A stretch of 64,000 nucleotides of DNA from NCBI RefSeq assembly GCF_020966755.1, contig NZ_JAJKFT010000004.1, positions 868,001 to 932,000 on the forward strand, given 5' to 3'. The translations under genes were made by a program, and so were the position numbers. Shown here in pieces: positions 37,149-46,426 of the stretch (its first letter is position 1; each line of letters begins with the position of its first letter). Source of the stretch: Blastopirellula sediminis. Lineage in GTDB: Bacteria; Planctomycetota; Planctomycetia; Pirellulales; Pirellulaceae. The notes under the pieces are model-generated. The model was not told the origin of the DNA, ran no database searches, and was given only the letters and a program-made list of their open reading frames with translations.

Positions 37149-38126
37149 TTAGAACTCGCCGATGACCTGACCGTCGTTACGAATGCCCAGCCGCAGCCAG
37201 GTTTGCCGATCGATCGTGTCGGGGAAGAAGCGAACCGAACCGTCGGTGAGGCAACCGTTCACGCCGCCGGGATGGTAGCTGCGAGCGTAGTTCCAACGTC
37301 CGGCCAGGCCGCCGGAGTTGCCGTTTTCGCAGGGAGCCATATTGGGCGCACCCGGAGTCGAGGTCGCTTTGCAGCTGTAGTTGCGATCGGCGACGCTGGT
37401 GTTGGGAGTTTCGCCGACCGAGAAGCCGAACGAGCCATGCGGCGCTCCGCCCCAATATCCGCCTGAGTTGCCCCAAGCCCCGGTGCCGTTCGCACGGACG
37501 ATTCCTTCGGCGGCGAGCAGCGTGTTGGTCGATCCGTCGGTGCAATCGCGGAAGGTGGTGTGCGATTCGCGGAAGAGCATGCCGCCGGGGTTGGACCCGG
37601 TAATGTCGCCGGCCGTCACGTTGATCGTCGAGGGAGAAGTGCTGCTGAAAGACCAGGTGCCTGGTCCTGCCGAGACGACATAGTTCCCTTGAAACGCGGT
37701 GGTGCCGCCGTTGGCCCCTTTGCCGGGAGAGTTGGGATCGGAAGGGCAAGTGAGCGAAAAGATCGACGTGGTCGAGATCACGTTGTTGATCTGATGAACG
37801 TATTCGGTAGTGTCCGCTTCGTACTGATCCGACAGCCCCTTTTGTTCGAGGAACGGCAGGATGCGCTGGTACCAGCAATCGCGACGATGCGTGTTGCCCG
37901 AGACTTCGGTCTGGTGCCCGTACGGGAACAAGCGGAAGGTGCTTTCATAGTTGTGCATCGCCAACCCAAGCTGCTTGAGATGGTTGGTGCATTGCATCCG
38001 GCGAGCGGCCTCGCGGGCTTGCTGAACGGCAGGCAGCAGAAGCGCGATGAGCACTCCAATGATGGCGATAACGACTAACAGCTCGACGAGCGTAAAGGCT
38101 CGTTGCGCACGAATCGGTCGAAGCAT
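37149..38126 (-). CDS. DUF1559-family pseudopilin-like surface protein
   Basis: The N terminus is a type IV prepilin-like cleavage/methylation signal (RAFTLVELLVVIAIIGVLIA), followed by the family's LLPAVQQAREAARRMQC. The remaining ~290 residues are the DUF1559 beta-rich domain, and the C terminus carries HPGGVNGCLTDGSVRFF, the H-x9-DG motif of this family. Such proteins are massively amplified in planctomycetes and are thought to form surface or pilus-like structures; direct function is unknown. Length 325 is typical. It is co-oriented with the small lipoprotein downstream. Confidence 0.93.
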   Translation of the reverse strand: MLRPIRAQRAFTLVELLVVIAIIGVLIALLLPAVQQAREAARRMQCTNHLKQLGLAMHNYESTFRLFPYGHQTEVSGNTHRRDCWYQRILPFLEQKGLSDQYEADTTEYVHQINNVISTTSIFSLTCPSDPNSPGKGANGGTTAFQGNYVVSAGPGTWSFSSTSPSTINVTAGDITGSNPGGMLFRESHTTFRDCTDGSTNTLLAAEGIVRANGTGAWGNSGGYWGGAPHGSFGFSVGETPNTSVADRNYSCKATSTPGAPNMAPCENGNSGGLAGRWNYARSYHPGGVNGCLTDGSVRFFPDTIDRQTWLRLGIRNDGQVIGEF

Positions 38127-38753
38127 GATTAGACCTTTGTCAGAAATGTGAGAAAGAAAAGATGAATCACGTTTACTGAAGGCTTCCCCAGAAGGGGGGA
38201 AAAGGCTCTAGGATGTCACGAGAGATCAAGCAGGTTTTGTGCCATATTTTGAAATTTTGTTTAGGCGGCGAAGTCGTCCATGCGGGAAGAGAGAGCAGTT
38301 CGCTGAAAACGGCGTTAATCGCAGCGGTTCTGCGAATTTGATTTCGGCTGCGAAAAGTTTTTGGTTGATGTCCGAAAGGCGTATGTGAATGCTGCGCGAC
38401 TCAGCATGCTCGCCAAAAGTTGCGGCGATGCACGATTCCAGCTCGTTCTTTTGGGTGGAGATAAGTTGCCGAGCGATAGCTCGGATCTCGATGACGAAAG
38501 TATCAAGGCGCGAATTGAGAAGTACTCACCAAGATAGAGCAGTCTTCGCGCAAACGCTTCTCGCTTATTGCTGTCTTCTTCTCATTCTGTGATTCCGAGA
38601 AATTTTTTCTGACGTGAAGCGAACGTGCTCGCGTCGCACACGATCGGCGCCACTAATCATCGTAGCGCAGGTTTTGGTTACTTGTTGCACGCGCGTCGGC
38701 GTCGCATGCCGCGGGCGGCCATCACGCGCAGGTCCCGGGCGGAGTTGCAATAA

Positions 38754-39002
38754 TACGACAGGTCGCCTCTCATGCGGCTACGCGAAGGAGACGACATTCG
38801 CGTGGAGTCGCTCACCGACAAGCAGCGGAGTTGCGACGCGCTGGTTCAGCCAGATGGAGCCGTGACGCTGATTTTGCTCGGTCGGGTCTAAGCGGCGGGG
38901 CTGACGCTGCCGGAGCTGCCGAGCAACGTGGAGAAGGCGTATCGGGCCTGCTATCGCGTCCCGGCGATAACGATCTGTGCGACGAAGCTGGCCGACAGGT
39001 AA
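38754..39002 (+). pseudogene. remnant of a Wza-like polysaccharide export protein
   Basis: In one frame the sequence reads MRLREGDDIRVESLTDK, VQPDGAVTLILLGRV, a TAA stop (38889-38891), then AAGLTLPELPSNVEKAYRA and YRVPAITICATKLADR, and another TAA. This matches the start of the polysaccharide biosynthesis/export domain of Wza-type outer-membrane proteins, where LLGxVxAAGLT is the usual wording. The first stop sits where a Gln codon is expected (C-to-T change). There is no signal peptide in frame (TAA at 38751) and no SLBB domain after it, so it is a truncated, dead fragment. Confidence 0.65.
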
Positions 39003-39013
39003 GCCGATACTAG

Positions 39014-39140
39014 CCCGAGGCGCGAGCCGAGGGAAGGCGGTCAGCACTAGCAATGAAGACGCTAGTCCTTTGCATCCCGAAACAACCGTCCGACTCTTGC
39101 GCGACAGTTCCATGCACAGTCGCTCGGCTCGCGCCTCGGG
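39014..39140. repeat. inverted pair of repeat family G
   Basis: CCCGAGGCGCGAGCCGAGGG at 39014-39033 is mirrored at 39123-39140 (18 bases exact), about 90 bases apart. The unit is itself palindromic-like (CTCGGCTCGCGCCTCGGG). A solo copy lies at 34021-34040. Confidence 0.72.
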
Positions 39141-39156
39141 GGAGTGGTGGATCATG

Positions 39157-39189
39157 AAAAAAGGACGCTGCGACTGCAGCGTCCTTTTT
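39157..39189 (-). terminator. Rho-independent terminator of the ABC-2 permease gene
   Basis: The stem GGACGCTGC/GCAGCGTCC has a 4-base loop, six A on the left and five T on the right. Read on the minus strand it lies just after the permease stop codon. Confidence 0.9.
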
Positions 39190-39213
39190 GAGTTTACGTT
39201 TCGCGGGTTCGGC

Positions 39214-40773
39214 TTACGCCAGGTCGCGATCTTCAAACAGGATCAGCGCCAGGAACATCGCCATCAAGCTGTAGAGGATGGCGAACAGGGCCGAGAGGCC
39301 GATGTACTCCATTGGGACTTCACGGCCTGCGGAGATGGCGCCGTAGATTTCAAAGTTTTCTAGCACCGGCAAGATGGTCGCGAGTAAGCCGGCGACGAAC
39401 TTCACCGGTTCAAACCCTTGTGCCGAGACCTGCATGATGGCCGGCGTGAGGTGACCCATCGCGTAGACGCCGAAGGTGATCAGGAAGTTGGCGATCATCG
39501 GCAAGCGAGTCGAGATCGCGACGCTGACCGACGCGAGGACGACCGTTTCGAGGAAGACGAGGACGACGCCGGGGACGACGTCAACCGTTTCTTCGTGCAG
39601 CAGCTGCCAGCTGATCCCCTTTTCGCCGAAACGTTCGTACTCGAAGGTGGCGCCTTCGCGGGAGTCGAACATCGGCTTGCTGGCCACGGCCGGCAAGAAG
39701 AAGAGGGTGATCATCACGAACAGGACCGCGACGACGCCGACGATCCCGAGGAACTTCCCAATAATGAACTGGCGACGGCTGACCGGCTTCGAGAGCAAGG
39801 TCAACGCGGTCTTCCCTTCAATTTCATCCGAGATCGACGTGCTGGAGGCCCAGATCGCCACGACCATCCCCAGGATCAACATCACCTGCAGGCCGGTGTG
39901 CTTGAGCACCTTGATGTCTTCGCCGAAGGTCTGATAGGGCAAGTAAATCGCCACGACCATGAACAAGCAGCCGATCACGGCGCAGAGCATGAAGAGCAAC
40001 TGCGAGATTTCGGAAGTGGCCGTCGCTTCGGAAATCGCGGCGGTCTTCGGGAAGAACATCGAGTAAGCGAAGTAGATGAAGTAGAGCGAAGCGACGATCA
40101 GCGCGGTCTGGAAAATCGAAACCGCTTCGACATGCTCCGGTTCGATCGTGACCGTCATGATCGCTTCGATCGGCTGGTCGGTATCGTTGCGAGCGTAGAA
40201 CTCAACCATCTGTCCCGGCGGCAGCTTGCGGGAGAGGAACGCCTTGTCGCCGCGCGACCATTGCCAGGCCGAGCCTTCGCGAATCGTGTAGGCCGCGACG
40301 TCTTCCGGTTCGCCGACGATGCGCGCGACCAGGTCAAAACGTTCGGTCGAGCTGATTTCGAGCTTCGACAGTTCGTCGGAGTCGACCGTGATGTTGAGCG
40401 GAACAGCCGGCACGGTGCCGTCGTCGTTCAGCTTGGTCAGGGCGGGAACTTCAATTTTGTGTTCGGTGGAGCCGGCGTACGGGAGTCGCCGCAGCGAGTT
40501 GAGAATCGACATCGGCTCTTGCACGGCGAAGGTTCCCAAAATGCCGATGGCCGCCCAGATGAGCATCACCATCGTGATCGGGAAGAGAATCGAGCCGCGG
40601 AGCGCTTCGGTGCAGCGATCGGCGTACTTCGGTGCGATCGCCTTCAAAATCGACCAGGCGACGAAGACGACCAGGCCGCCCAAGATGACGCCGATCCCAA
40701 AAAGCCAAAGCGAGGTAACCCAGTGGCCGAAGTTCTTCGACGACATGTGGAAAAATGCGAGAAGTGGCGTCAT
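39214..40773 (-). CDS. ABC-2-type transporter permease
   Basis: The 519-residue membrane protein has two N-terminal helices (residues about 20-95) and then a ~130-residue soluble extracytoplasmic domain (about 105-215). Four to five further helices follow. The cytoplasmic loop EIEGKTALTLLSKPVSRRQFIIGKFLG is the hallmark of ABC-2/NosY-type permeases (region near residue 315). It ends EDRDLA. Such permeases export lipids, polysaccharides or drugs, or act with cofactor insertion systems. No ATPase gene adjoins, so the partner is elsewhere. A terminator follows at once, so it is probably monocistronic or the last gene of its operon. Confidence 0.85.
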   Translation of the reverse strand: MTPLLAFFHMSSKNFGHWVTSLWLFGIGVILGGLVVFVAWSILKAIAPKYADRCTEALRGSILFPITMVMLIWAAIGILGTFAVQEPMSILNSLRRLPYAGSTEHKIEVPALTKLNDDGTVPAVPLNITVDSDELSKLEISSTERFDLVARIVGEPEDVAAYTIREGSAWQWSRGDKAFLSRKLPPGQMVEFYARNDTDQPIEAIMTVTIEPEHVEAVSIFQTALIVASLYFIYFAYSMFFPKTAAISEATATSEISQLLFMLCAVIGCLFMVVAIYLPYQTFGEDIKVLKHTGLQVMLILGMVVAIWASSTSISDEIEGKTALTLLSKPVSRRQFIIGKFLGIVGVVAVLFVMITLFFLPAVASKPMFDSREGATFEYERFGEKGISWQLLHEETVDVVPGVVLVFLETVVLASVSVAISTRLPMIANFLITFGVYAMGHLTPAIMQVSAQGFEPVKFVAGLLATILPVLENFEIYGAISAGREVPMEYIGLSALFAILYSLMAMFLALILFEDRDLA

Positions 40774-40840
40774 AACGCGTCGTATCGTCCTGAGCTTGAG
40801 AGAAGATAACGGGGGATGAGAAGCGATTCAGTCTCGGGAT

Positions 40841-41122
40841 TTATTCTCGGATGTCGAATGAGGCGAACTCGCCGGTGGCTTCGCTCGTCTCGATCGTTCG
40901 TTCAGCGATAAAGTCTTCCATCTGGTCGGAGATGTGATACGCCAACTGGCGGCACGTCTCCGGATCCCCTTCGACCAGCAAACGGACCGAGCCGTCCGGG
41001 CGATTCTCGACGAATCCGACGACGGGATAGCGGCGGGCGATATTTAACGCCGTCGCGCGAAAACCGACTCCCTGTACGCGACCCACGAAAATCGTCTCGT
41101 GTCGCACCCAGTTGCCATTCAT
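40841..41122 (-). CDS. acyP: acylphosphatase
   Basis: This 93-residue enzyme hydrolyses acyl phosphates such as acetyl or carbamoyl phosphate. The signature VGRVQGVGFRATA contains the catalytic Arg, and FVENRPDGSVRLLVEG contains the catalytic Asn and the family strand. ATG at 41122 gives the standard length; the frame can be extended to 41224 without sense. It is a lone gene, 67 bases upstream of the ABC-2 permease on the same strand in the direction of transcription, so co-transcription is possible. Confidence 0.9.
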   Translation of the reverse strand: MNGNWVRHETIFVGRVQGVGFRATALNIARRYPVVGFVENRPDGSVRLLVEGDPETCRQLAYHISDQMEDFIAERTIETSEATGEFASFDIRE

Positions 41123-41329
41123 TTCGCAGCACTCGTGCCAGCTTGAAGCGTGGAAAGCCTCAATATAATTGCGACGCGTCTGGATTGCTAGTAGCCGAAC
41201 CAAGCCGGAAGTTGTTGTCATCAAACGGGTTGTGCGGATTTTAGTGAAATTCTCTTCACAATTGCCCGTTCACCGGGGGGGCAAACTGCAATTGACGCGC
41301 AGGGGGCAGGTCGATAGCCTCCGACCCCC

Positions 41330-42427
41330 ATGAAACGCATACTCTTCATCTTGTTGTTGTCGGTGGCCTTCACTTCCCCCGCTGTTAGCCAGGAGGGGTG
41401 GATCGGACCGACGCGCGGCGTCTTATTGCTGCAAAACGGCAATACGATTTCGGGCGCGATTACGGTTTCCGGCGACTCGTATGTCGTTGCGATCAACGAG
41501 GATGCGGTGATTCGCGTCCCTACCAAGTCGGTGCAGCATCGCTGCTCCTCCTTGGCCGAGGCGCACCGGTACCGCTGCGGACAAGTATCGTTGGATACGA
41601 TCGCCGGGCGGCTAGAGATCGCGCAGTGGTGCATTCGGGCCGAACTTTTTTCGGAAGCGGACGAACACTTGCAGTGGGTCGAGCGATCGGAGCCTGATAA
41701 TCAGCTCGCGCAACTGTCGCGGCGGCGACTCGATTCGTTGACCAAACGCCCCGAAATCGCGATGGCTTCGGCGGTGGAAACGGTTCCGGCCGAGAACCTG
41801 CCGGACGTGATTAGCGACAAGCAGCTCGAAGATTTCGCCAAGCAGTTTCACCCGCAAGCGGCGGGGCAATTCGCGACGATCGTGCAGCCGGTTTTGCTGA
41901 ACGCCTGCTCGGCGTCGGCGTGCCATGGTCCGGCGTCGCCCTCCGATTACAAGCTGATCCAAAGCGGCGGCCAGGGGGTGATGCCCCGCCGTTTAACGCT
42001 CCGCAACATGATGGCGACCTACGAAGTCGCCCAGGTCAAGAACGGCTCGATCCCCCTGCTGGAAGTCCTGTACGACACCCACGGCGGCCGGATCAATACG
42101 AAGACGAACGCGTGGCCCCGTCAGTTGGCCGCGCTGCGAGCTTGGGCCCAGTCGGTTCAGCCGCGCGGCAACATGCGTCCGCTGCAGAACGACTTCAAGC
42201 AGGTCGGCTATCAAGACGTGCTGACGCCAATTCCTTCGGCGGCCCCGCCGCAGAATACGCTGCCGGTTCCGATGCAGCTTCCGGTTCGTTTGCAGCAGGC
42301 CCCCGCTCAGACTCCGGTCGCGGCGCCGGCGCAATCCGCTCCGCAATCTAGCGGAGGATATCAACCGCGGGATCCGTTCGATCCAGAGGTCTTCAACCGT
42401 CGGCAAGCGGGACAAATGGGTCGCTAA
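41330..42427 (+). CDS. exported protein with CxxxxCH motif, unknown function
   Basis: The 365-residue product starts with a signal peptide (MKRILFILLLSVAFTSPAVS). Residues about 25-80 have a beta-strand start, LLLQNGNTISGAITVSGD, resembling small SH3-like barrels. Near residue 190 lies NACSASACHGPA, a Cys-x4-Cys-His arrangement that recalls the CxxCH heme site of planctomycete cytochrome-like proteins with extra spacing. Whether heme binds is unknown. The C-terminal ~80 residues are Pro/Gln-rich. Its last 35 bases overlap the end of the convergent NUDIX gene. Confidence 0.7.
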   Translation: MKRILFILLLSVAFTSPAVSQEGWIGPTRGVLLLQNGNTISGAITVSGDSYVVAINEDAVIRVPTKSVQHRCSSLAEAHRYRCGQVSLDTIAGRLEIAQWCIRAELFSEADEHLQWVERSEPDNQLAQLSRRRLDSLTKRPEIAMASAVETVPAENLPDVISDKQLEDFAKQFHPQAAGQFATIVQPVLLNACSASACHGPASPSDYKLIQSGGQGVMPRRLTLRNMMATYEVAQVKNGSIPLLEVLYDTHGGRINTKTNAWPRQLAALRAWAQSVQPRGNMRPLQNDFKQVGYQDVLTPIPSAAPPQNTLPVPMQLPVRLQQAPAQTPVAAPAQSAPQSSGGYQPRDPFDPEVFNRRQAGQMGR

Positions 42428-42875
42428 ATCCAGCGATCGTGAACTTCGCCAATTTCCAGGCGGTCAGAAACTCGTGGTTGCTCGGCAACAGGTCGGCATG
42501 CGCGTGCAGCTGGGTCGGATGCAGCCAAAAAAATTCGGCCACTTCCTCTTCGTTGATTTGGAGCTGAGCGTCAGCGGCAATGTCGGCGGACCACCAGGCG
42601 ACTTCGGTTCCCCAAGATGTCTGGCTGTGCCAGATTTTTTGCTGCGGGAAACACATGACTCCCATTTCTTCGGCAATCTCGCGGACGACGGCGTCATGTT
42701 CGGTCTCGTCGGGGAGAATGCCGCCGCCGGGAAAGCATAGTTTGCCGGGCGCAGCCACTTTCTGAGAGCGGCGAATCACCAGAAGTCGCTGCTGGCGAAC
42801 GATCACGGCGACAGCCGCTTTGCGGCGAACAGGCGTAGTTTGCGGATTATATGGCGGCGAACTCATGTTGTTCAT
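42393..42875 (-). CDS. NUDIX hydrolase
   Basis: This is a compact NUDIX pyrophosphohydrolase. GGGILPDETEHDAVVREIAEEMGV (region residues about 50-73) is a complete G-x5-E-x7-REU-x-EE-x-GU box. The substrate may be an oxidised or damaged nucleotide, or a nucleoside diphosphate derivative. The start is uncertain: in-frame ATGs lie at 42896, 42875 and 42866, and the frame runs to a TTG at 42935; none has a good ribosome site. The stop overlaps the end of the convergent exported-protein gene by 35 bases. Confidence 0.87.
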   Translation of the reverse strand: MNNMSSPPYNPQTTPVRRKAAVAVIVRQQRLLVIRRSQKVAAPGKLCFPGGGILPDETEHDAVVREIAEEMGVMCFPQQKIWHSQTSWGTEVAWWSADIAADAQLQINEEEVAEFFWLHPTQLHAHADLLPSNHEFLTAWKLAKFTIAGFSDPFVPLADG

Positions 42876-43006
42876 AGTCTTGGGGGTGGGCAACATGATA
42901 TGCAAAAGGTAAGAATACTGATGGTTTTGCGGCAATTCGCGCCGTATCCTGCACGTCAGTCCTACCGCGTTTCATTACATTCCTTGGTCCCCGTAAGGGA
43001 AAACGG

Positions 43007-45052
43007 ATGGCGGAACAGCCAAACGATCCAAATCAAGAGAACCCGAAGAACGAGCCCTCGCAAGGAGGATTCCGCCCTCAGTTCAGCATCTTTGTCGTGA
43101 TGTTGGTCCTGGCGGTGCTGGTCGTCATGCTTTTGGCGTCCCCCGGCGGCTCGAATCGCGGGCTGATTTCCTATTCGCAATTCGAGGAGCAAGTCAAAGA
43201 TCATAACGTGAAAGACGTTTTGATCGACGAGGCGCAAATCACCGGCGAATTTGTGAAGACCGTGCATGCCCGTGAACAACAGGCTAACGGCAAGTGGATC
43301 GAGAAGAAAGATAAAGAAGGAAACCCGATCGAGCTTCCGTCGAAGTTTCGGGTCAATATCCGCGCCGGCGACGCCGTCGTCGACAACACGGCCAAGTTGT
43401 TAACCGACAACAGCATTGAGTTCGCCTACAAAGAGCAGAACCACAGCATGGTCATCCTCGGGGTGATCTTTGCGCTGTTGCCGCTGGTGGTGCTGCTGTT
43501 AATTTGGAACAGCTTCCGTCGCAGCCGTGATCAGATCATGGGGGGCGGTTTCCTCTCGGGTTTCAGCAAGAGCCCGGCCAAGAAGTACGAAGCGAATCGC
43601 CGCGCCGTCACGTTTAACGACGTCGCCGGACTGGAAGGGGTCAAAAGCGATCTGCAAGAGATCGTCGACTTCTTGCGCAAGCCCGAAAAGTTCCAGCGTC
43701 TCGGCGGCCAGGTGCCGAAAGGGGTGCTGCTGGTCGGTCCTCCCGGTACCGGCAAGACATTGCTCGCCCGCGCAATCGCCGGCGAAGCAGGCGTGCCGTT
43801 CTATTCGGTGAGCGGCTCTGAATTCATCCAGATGTTCGTCGGCGTCGGCGCCAGCCGCGTTCGCGATTTGTTCAAGACCGCCAAAGACAATTCGCCGTCG
43901 ATCGTCTTCATTGACGAAATCGACGCCGTCGGTCGTCAGCGCGGCGCCGGTCTCGGCGGCGGACATGACGAACGGGAACAAACCCTCAACCAGATCCTGA
44001 GCGAGATGGACGGCTTCTCGCAAGGCGAGACGGTGATCGTGATCGCCGCGACCAACCGTCCTGACGTGCTCGATCCGGCCCTCTTGCGTCCGGGCCGTTT
44101 CGATCGTCACATCACGGTCGATCGTCCGAGCCTCAAAGGTCGCTTGGAGATCTTCAAGGTCCACGTCCGCAACGTTCCGCTGGCCGATGACGTTTCGATG
44201 GAACGTTTGGCGGCAGGCTCCGTTGGTTTGACCGGCGCTGACATTCGCAATCTGATTAACGAAGCGGCCCTCTGGGCGACCCGTCAAGACAAGACGGAAG
44301 TCCACATGACCGACTTTGAATACGCCCGCGACAAAATCTTGATGGGGGCTCGCCGTGAAGAGGCGCTGGTCGCTCGCGAGAAAGAAAAGACCGCCTATCA
44401 CGAAGCGGGACATGCGCTGCTCGCGTGGCTGCTCCCCGGCGTCGATCGTTTGCACAAGGTGACGGTGATTCCGCGCGGCCGGGCTCTCGGCGTGACGCAG
44501 ACGTTGCCCGAAGAAGAGCGAATGAATGTCAGCGAAAGCGAACTGCGCGATAAGCTCGCATTTATTCTGGGTGGCCGCGCCGCCGAGAAGATCGCCTACG
44601 AAGAACTGAGCGCCGGCGCCGAGAACGACCTGGAACGGGCGACCAAAATGGTCCGCCGCATGGTGACCCAGTGGGGCATGAGCGAACGGATCGGTCCGGT
44701 TAGCTACAAGATGTCGGGCGAAGATCCGTTCCTGGGACGCGAAATGCATGAGTCGCGTCAGTTCAGCGAACATACGATGCAAGTGATCGACGAAGAAATC
44801 GCCCGCATCCTGCACGACGCCGCGCAACGCGCCTATGACATCTTGCACAAGAACAGGGACAAGCTCGAAGCCTTGACCAAAGAACTGTGCGAGAAGGAAG
44901 AGTTGTCGGACGTCGAGATCACCGAGCTGATCGGCCCGTCGGTCCATGCGTTGCGCAAAAAGGATCAGGACGGAATTCCACTCGAATCGAGCAACGGCAT
45001 GCCCGGCGTCGAAGCGCCGCCGCGCGCCCAAGCCGAAGCCGAAGAGGCGTAA
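43007..45052 (+). CDS. ftsH: ATP-dependent membrane zinc metalloprotease FtsH
   Basis: FtsH is a membrane-bound AAA+ protease that degrades misfolded membrane and regulatory proteins as a hexamer. Two membrane helices lie at residues about 25-46 and 147-170, bracketing a ~100-residue periplasmic domain. The AAA module has Walker A GPPGTGKT (near residue 245), the pore-loop region [17 protein letters not shown], Walker [12 protein letters not shown] and the [11 protein letters not shown]. The zinc protease site HEAGH is near residue 465. At 681 residues it is slightly long. It starts at ATG 43007 and rsgA follows after 12 bases, an uncommon but plausible operon. Confidence 0.97.
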   Translation: MAEQPNDPNQENPKNEPSQGGFRPQFSIFVVMLVLAVLVVMLLASPGGSNRGLISYSQFEEQVKDHNVKDVLIDEAQITGEFVKTVHAREQQANGKWIEKKDKEGNPIELPSKFRVNIRAGDAVVDNTAKLLTDNSIEFAYKEQNHSMVILGVIFALLPLVVLLLIWNSFRRSRDQIMGGGFLSGFSKSPAKKYEANRRAVTFNDVAGLEGVKSDLQEIVDFLRKPEKFQRLGGQVPKGVLLVGPPGTGKTLLARAIAGEAGVPFYSVSGSEFIQMFVGVGASRVRDLFKTAKDNSPSIVFIDEIDAVGRQRGAGLGGGHDEREQTLNQILSEMDGFSQGETVIVIAATNRPDVLDPALLRPGRFDRHITVDRPSLKGRLEIFKVHVRNVPLADDVSMERLAAGSVGLTGADIRNLINEAALWATRQDKTEVHMTDFEYARDKILMGARREEALVAREKEKTAYHEAGHALLAWLLPGVDRLHKVTVIPRGRALGVTQTLPEEERMNVSESELRDKLAFILGGRAAEKIAYEELSAGAENDLERATKMVRRMVTQWGMSERIGPVSYKMSGEDPFLGREMHESRQFSEHTMQVIDEEIARILHDAAQRAYDILHKNRDKLEALTKELCEKEELSDVEITELIGPSVHALRKKDQDGIPLESSNGMPGVEAPPRAQAEAEEA

Positions 45053-45064
45053 TCGCAGGTTCTT

Positions 45065-46192
45065 ATGGCGAAGCGCGGCTCCAAAAAGTTTCGCACTGAA
45101 TTTCGTAAGAATCGATCGACGCGCGTCCGCGACTCCGACCTGACGCGCCAGTTCGCCAAAGACGAACTGAACCATGACAAGCTCGCCTCGGCCGAGCGTT
45201 TGTCGGGTAAGGGAGATCTGACGCGTAAGCGGACGATTCATGGCGCGACCGAAGGAGACGACGGCGAGCTGCAAATCGACTTCGACCCGGCCGAATGTCT
45301 GCAAGGGCGCGTGTTGCGCGTTCGCGGTCTGAATAGCGAAGTCGAAGTCGAAAGCGGTCAGATCTATCAGTGCGCCACGCGGCGACTGTTAAAAACCCTC
45401 TCGACCGATCAGCGGCATGTGGTCGCCGCAGGGGATCGCGTCTGGATTCGTCCGGCCGACAATCACGAAGGGATTATCGAAAGCATCGAGGCCCGTTACG
45501 GCATTCTCTGTCGCGCGAGTAAGGGGCGACAACATGTGATCGTCGCCAACGTCGATCAACTGCTGATCGTCGCCAGCGCCGCCGAGCCTTACCTGAAGCC
45601 GAACCTGATCGACCGCTATCTGATCACCGCCGAGAAGGCCGGGATCACTCCGATTATCTGCATCAATAAAGTCGACCTGATTGAGCCGGCCGACCTGCAG
45701 CCGCTGGTCGGCGTGTACGGTCAGATGGGATACCAGGTGATCTTGCTCTCGGCGACTCAGGGAATCGGCGTCGAGCGACTGCGGGCCGTGGTGCGCAACC
45801 GGGCGAGCGTCCTCTCGGGACAAAGTGGCGTCGGCAAGTCGACGATTTTGAACGCCATCGAGCCGGGGCTGAACTTGCGGGTTGGTCACGTCAGCGAAAC
45901 GACTGACAAAGGGCGGCATACGACGACGACGGCCAGCCTTGTTCCGTTGGCGGCCGGGGGCCATGTGGTCGACACTCCGGGGATTCGCCAGTTCCAGCTT
46001 TGGGACGTGATTCCGGAGGAGGTCGCCGGTTTTTTCCGCGACGTGCGTCCCTTTATTACGGGTTGTCGCTTCCCCGATTGCTCGCATACGCACGAAGAGG
46101 GGTGCGGCGTCAAAGGGGCCGTTGCGGACGGTTTTCTCGACGTTCGCCGGTACGAAAGCTATTGCCAGATCCACGCCGGCGACCTGGTTTAA
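45065..46192 (+). CDS. rsgA: ribosome small subunit-dependent GTPase A
   Basis: RsgA is a circularly permuted GTPase that helps 30S subunit maturation. The N-terminal ~80 residues are a basic extension not present in most RsgA. An OB-fold follows (residues about 80-150). Then come the permuted G motifs: G4 ICINKVDL near residue 200, G1 SGQSGVGKSTILN near 250 and G3 DTPGIRQF near 302. The C-terminal zinc knuckle is GCRFPDCSHTHEEGCGV. It starts 12 bases after ftsH and is probably translated from the same message. Confidence 0.95.
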   Translation: MAKRGSKKFRTEFRKNRSTRVRDSDLTRQFAKDELNHDKLASAERLSGKGDLTRKRTIHGATEGDDGELQIDFDPAECLQGRVLRVRGLNSEVEVESGQIYQCATRRLLKTLSTDQRHVVAAGDRVWIRPADNHEGIIESIEARYGILCRASKGRQHVIVANVDQLLIVASAAEPYLKPNLIDRYLITAEKAGITPIICINKVDLIEPADLQPLVGVYGQMGYQVILLSATQGIGVERLRAVVRNRASVLSGQSGVGKSTILNAIEPGLNLRVGHVSETTDKGRHTTTTASLVPLAAGGHVVDTPGIRQFQLWDVIPEEVAGFFRDVRPFITGCRFPDCSHTHEEGCGVKGAVADGFLDVRRYESYCQIHAGDLV

Positions 46193-46426
46193 CGCGTCTT
46201 GGGCGATCAGCGGCCGAATGAGCGGCATGATCCGCGCAATTGGCATCGTCGTTTTTTGGGCGCAAGGTTTTTTCGTAAGTCATTAGTAGACGAGACATTC
46301 GGTTGACGATTAGGGCCGTCTGTCTAGAATCAGCTAAGGATGCATGTCGCTTCAGTCTCGTCGTGTGCGGCATGATTTCGCTTTTCCTGAATAACAGCCT
46401 CACTTATCTCGAGGTAAGTAGCGGTC

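Larger units (their letters stand above)
38127..39213. other. gene-poor region with a decayed gene and repeats
   Basis: This 1.09 kb stretch contains the decayed polysaccharide-export-like fragment (38754-39002), the family G inverted pair (39014-39140) and the terminator at 39157-39189. In 38127-38750 I see no supportable gene; its composition is lower in GC and its open frames are short. Confidence 0.55.

Noticed and set aside
39418-40809. Plus-strand open frame (463 residues) rich in Asp/Arg/His opposite the ABC-2 permease
   Set aside because: Composition is that of reverse-complemented membrane helices; no domain seen.
43499-45304. Long minus-strand open frame (601 residues) opposite ftsH
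   Set aside because: FtsH and RsgA are certain on the plus strand; the antisense frame is a GC-rich codon shadow with no domain.
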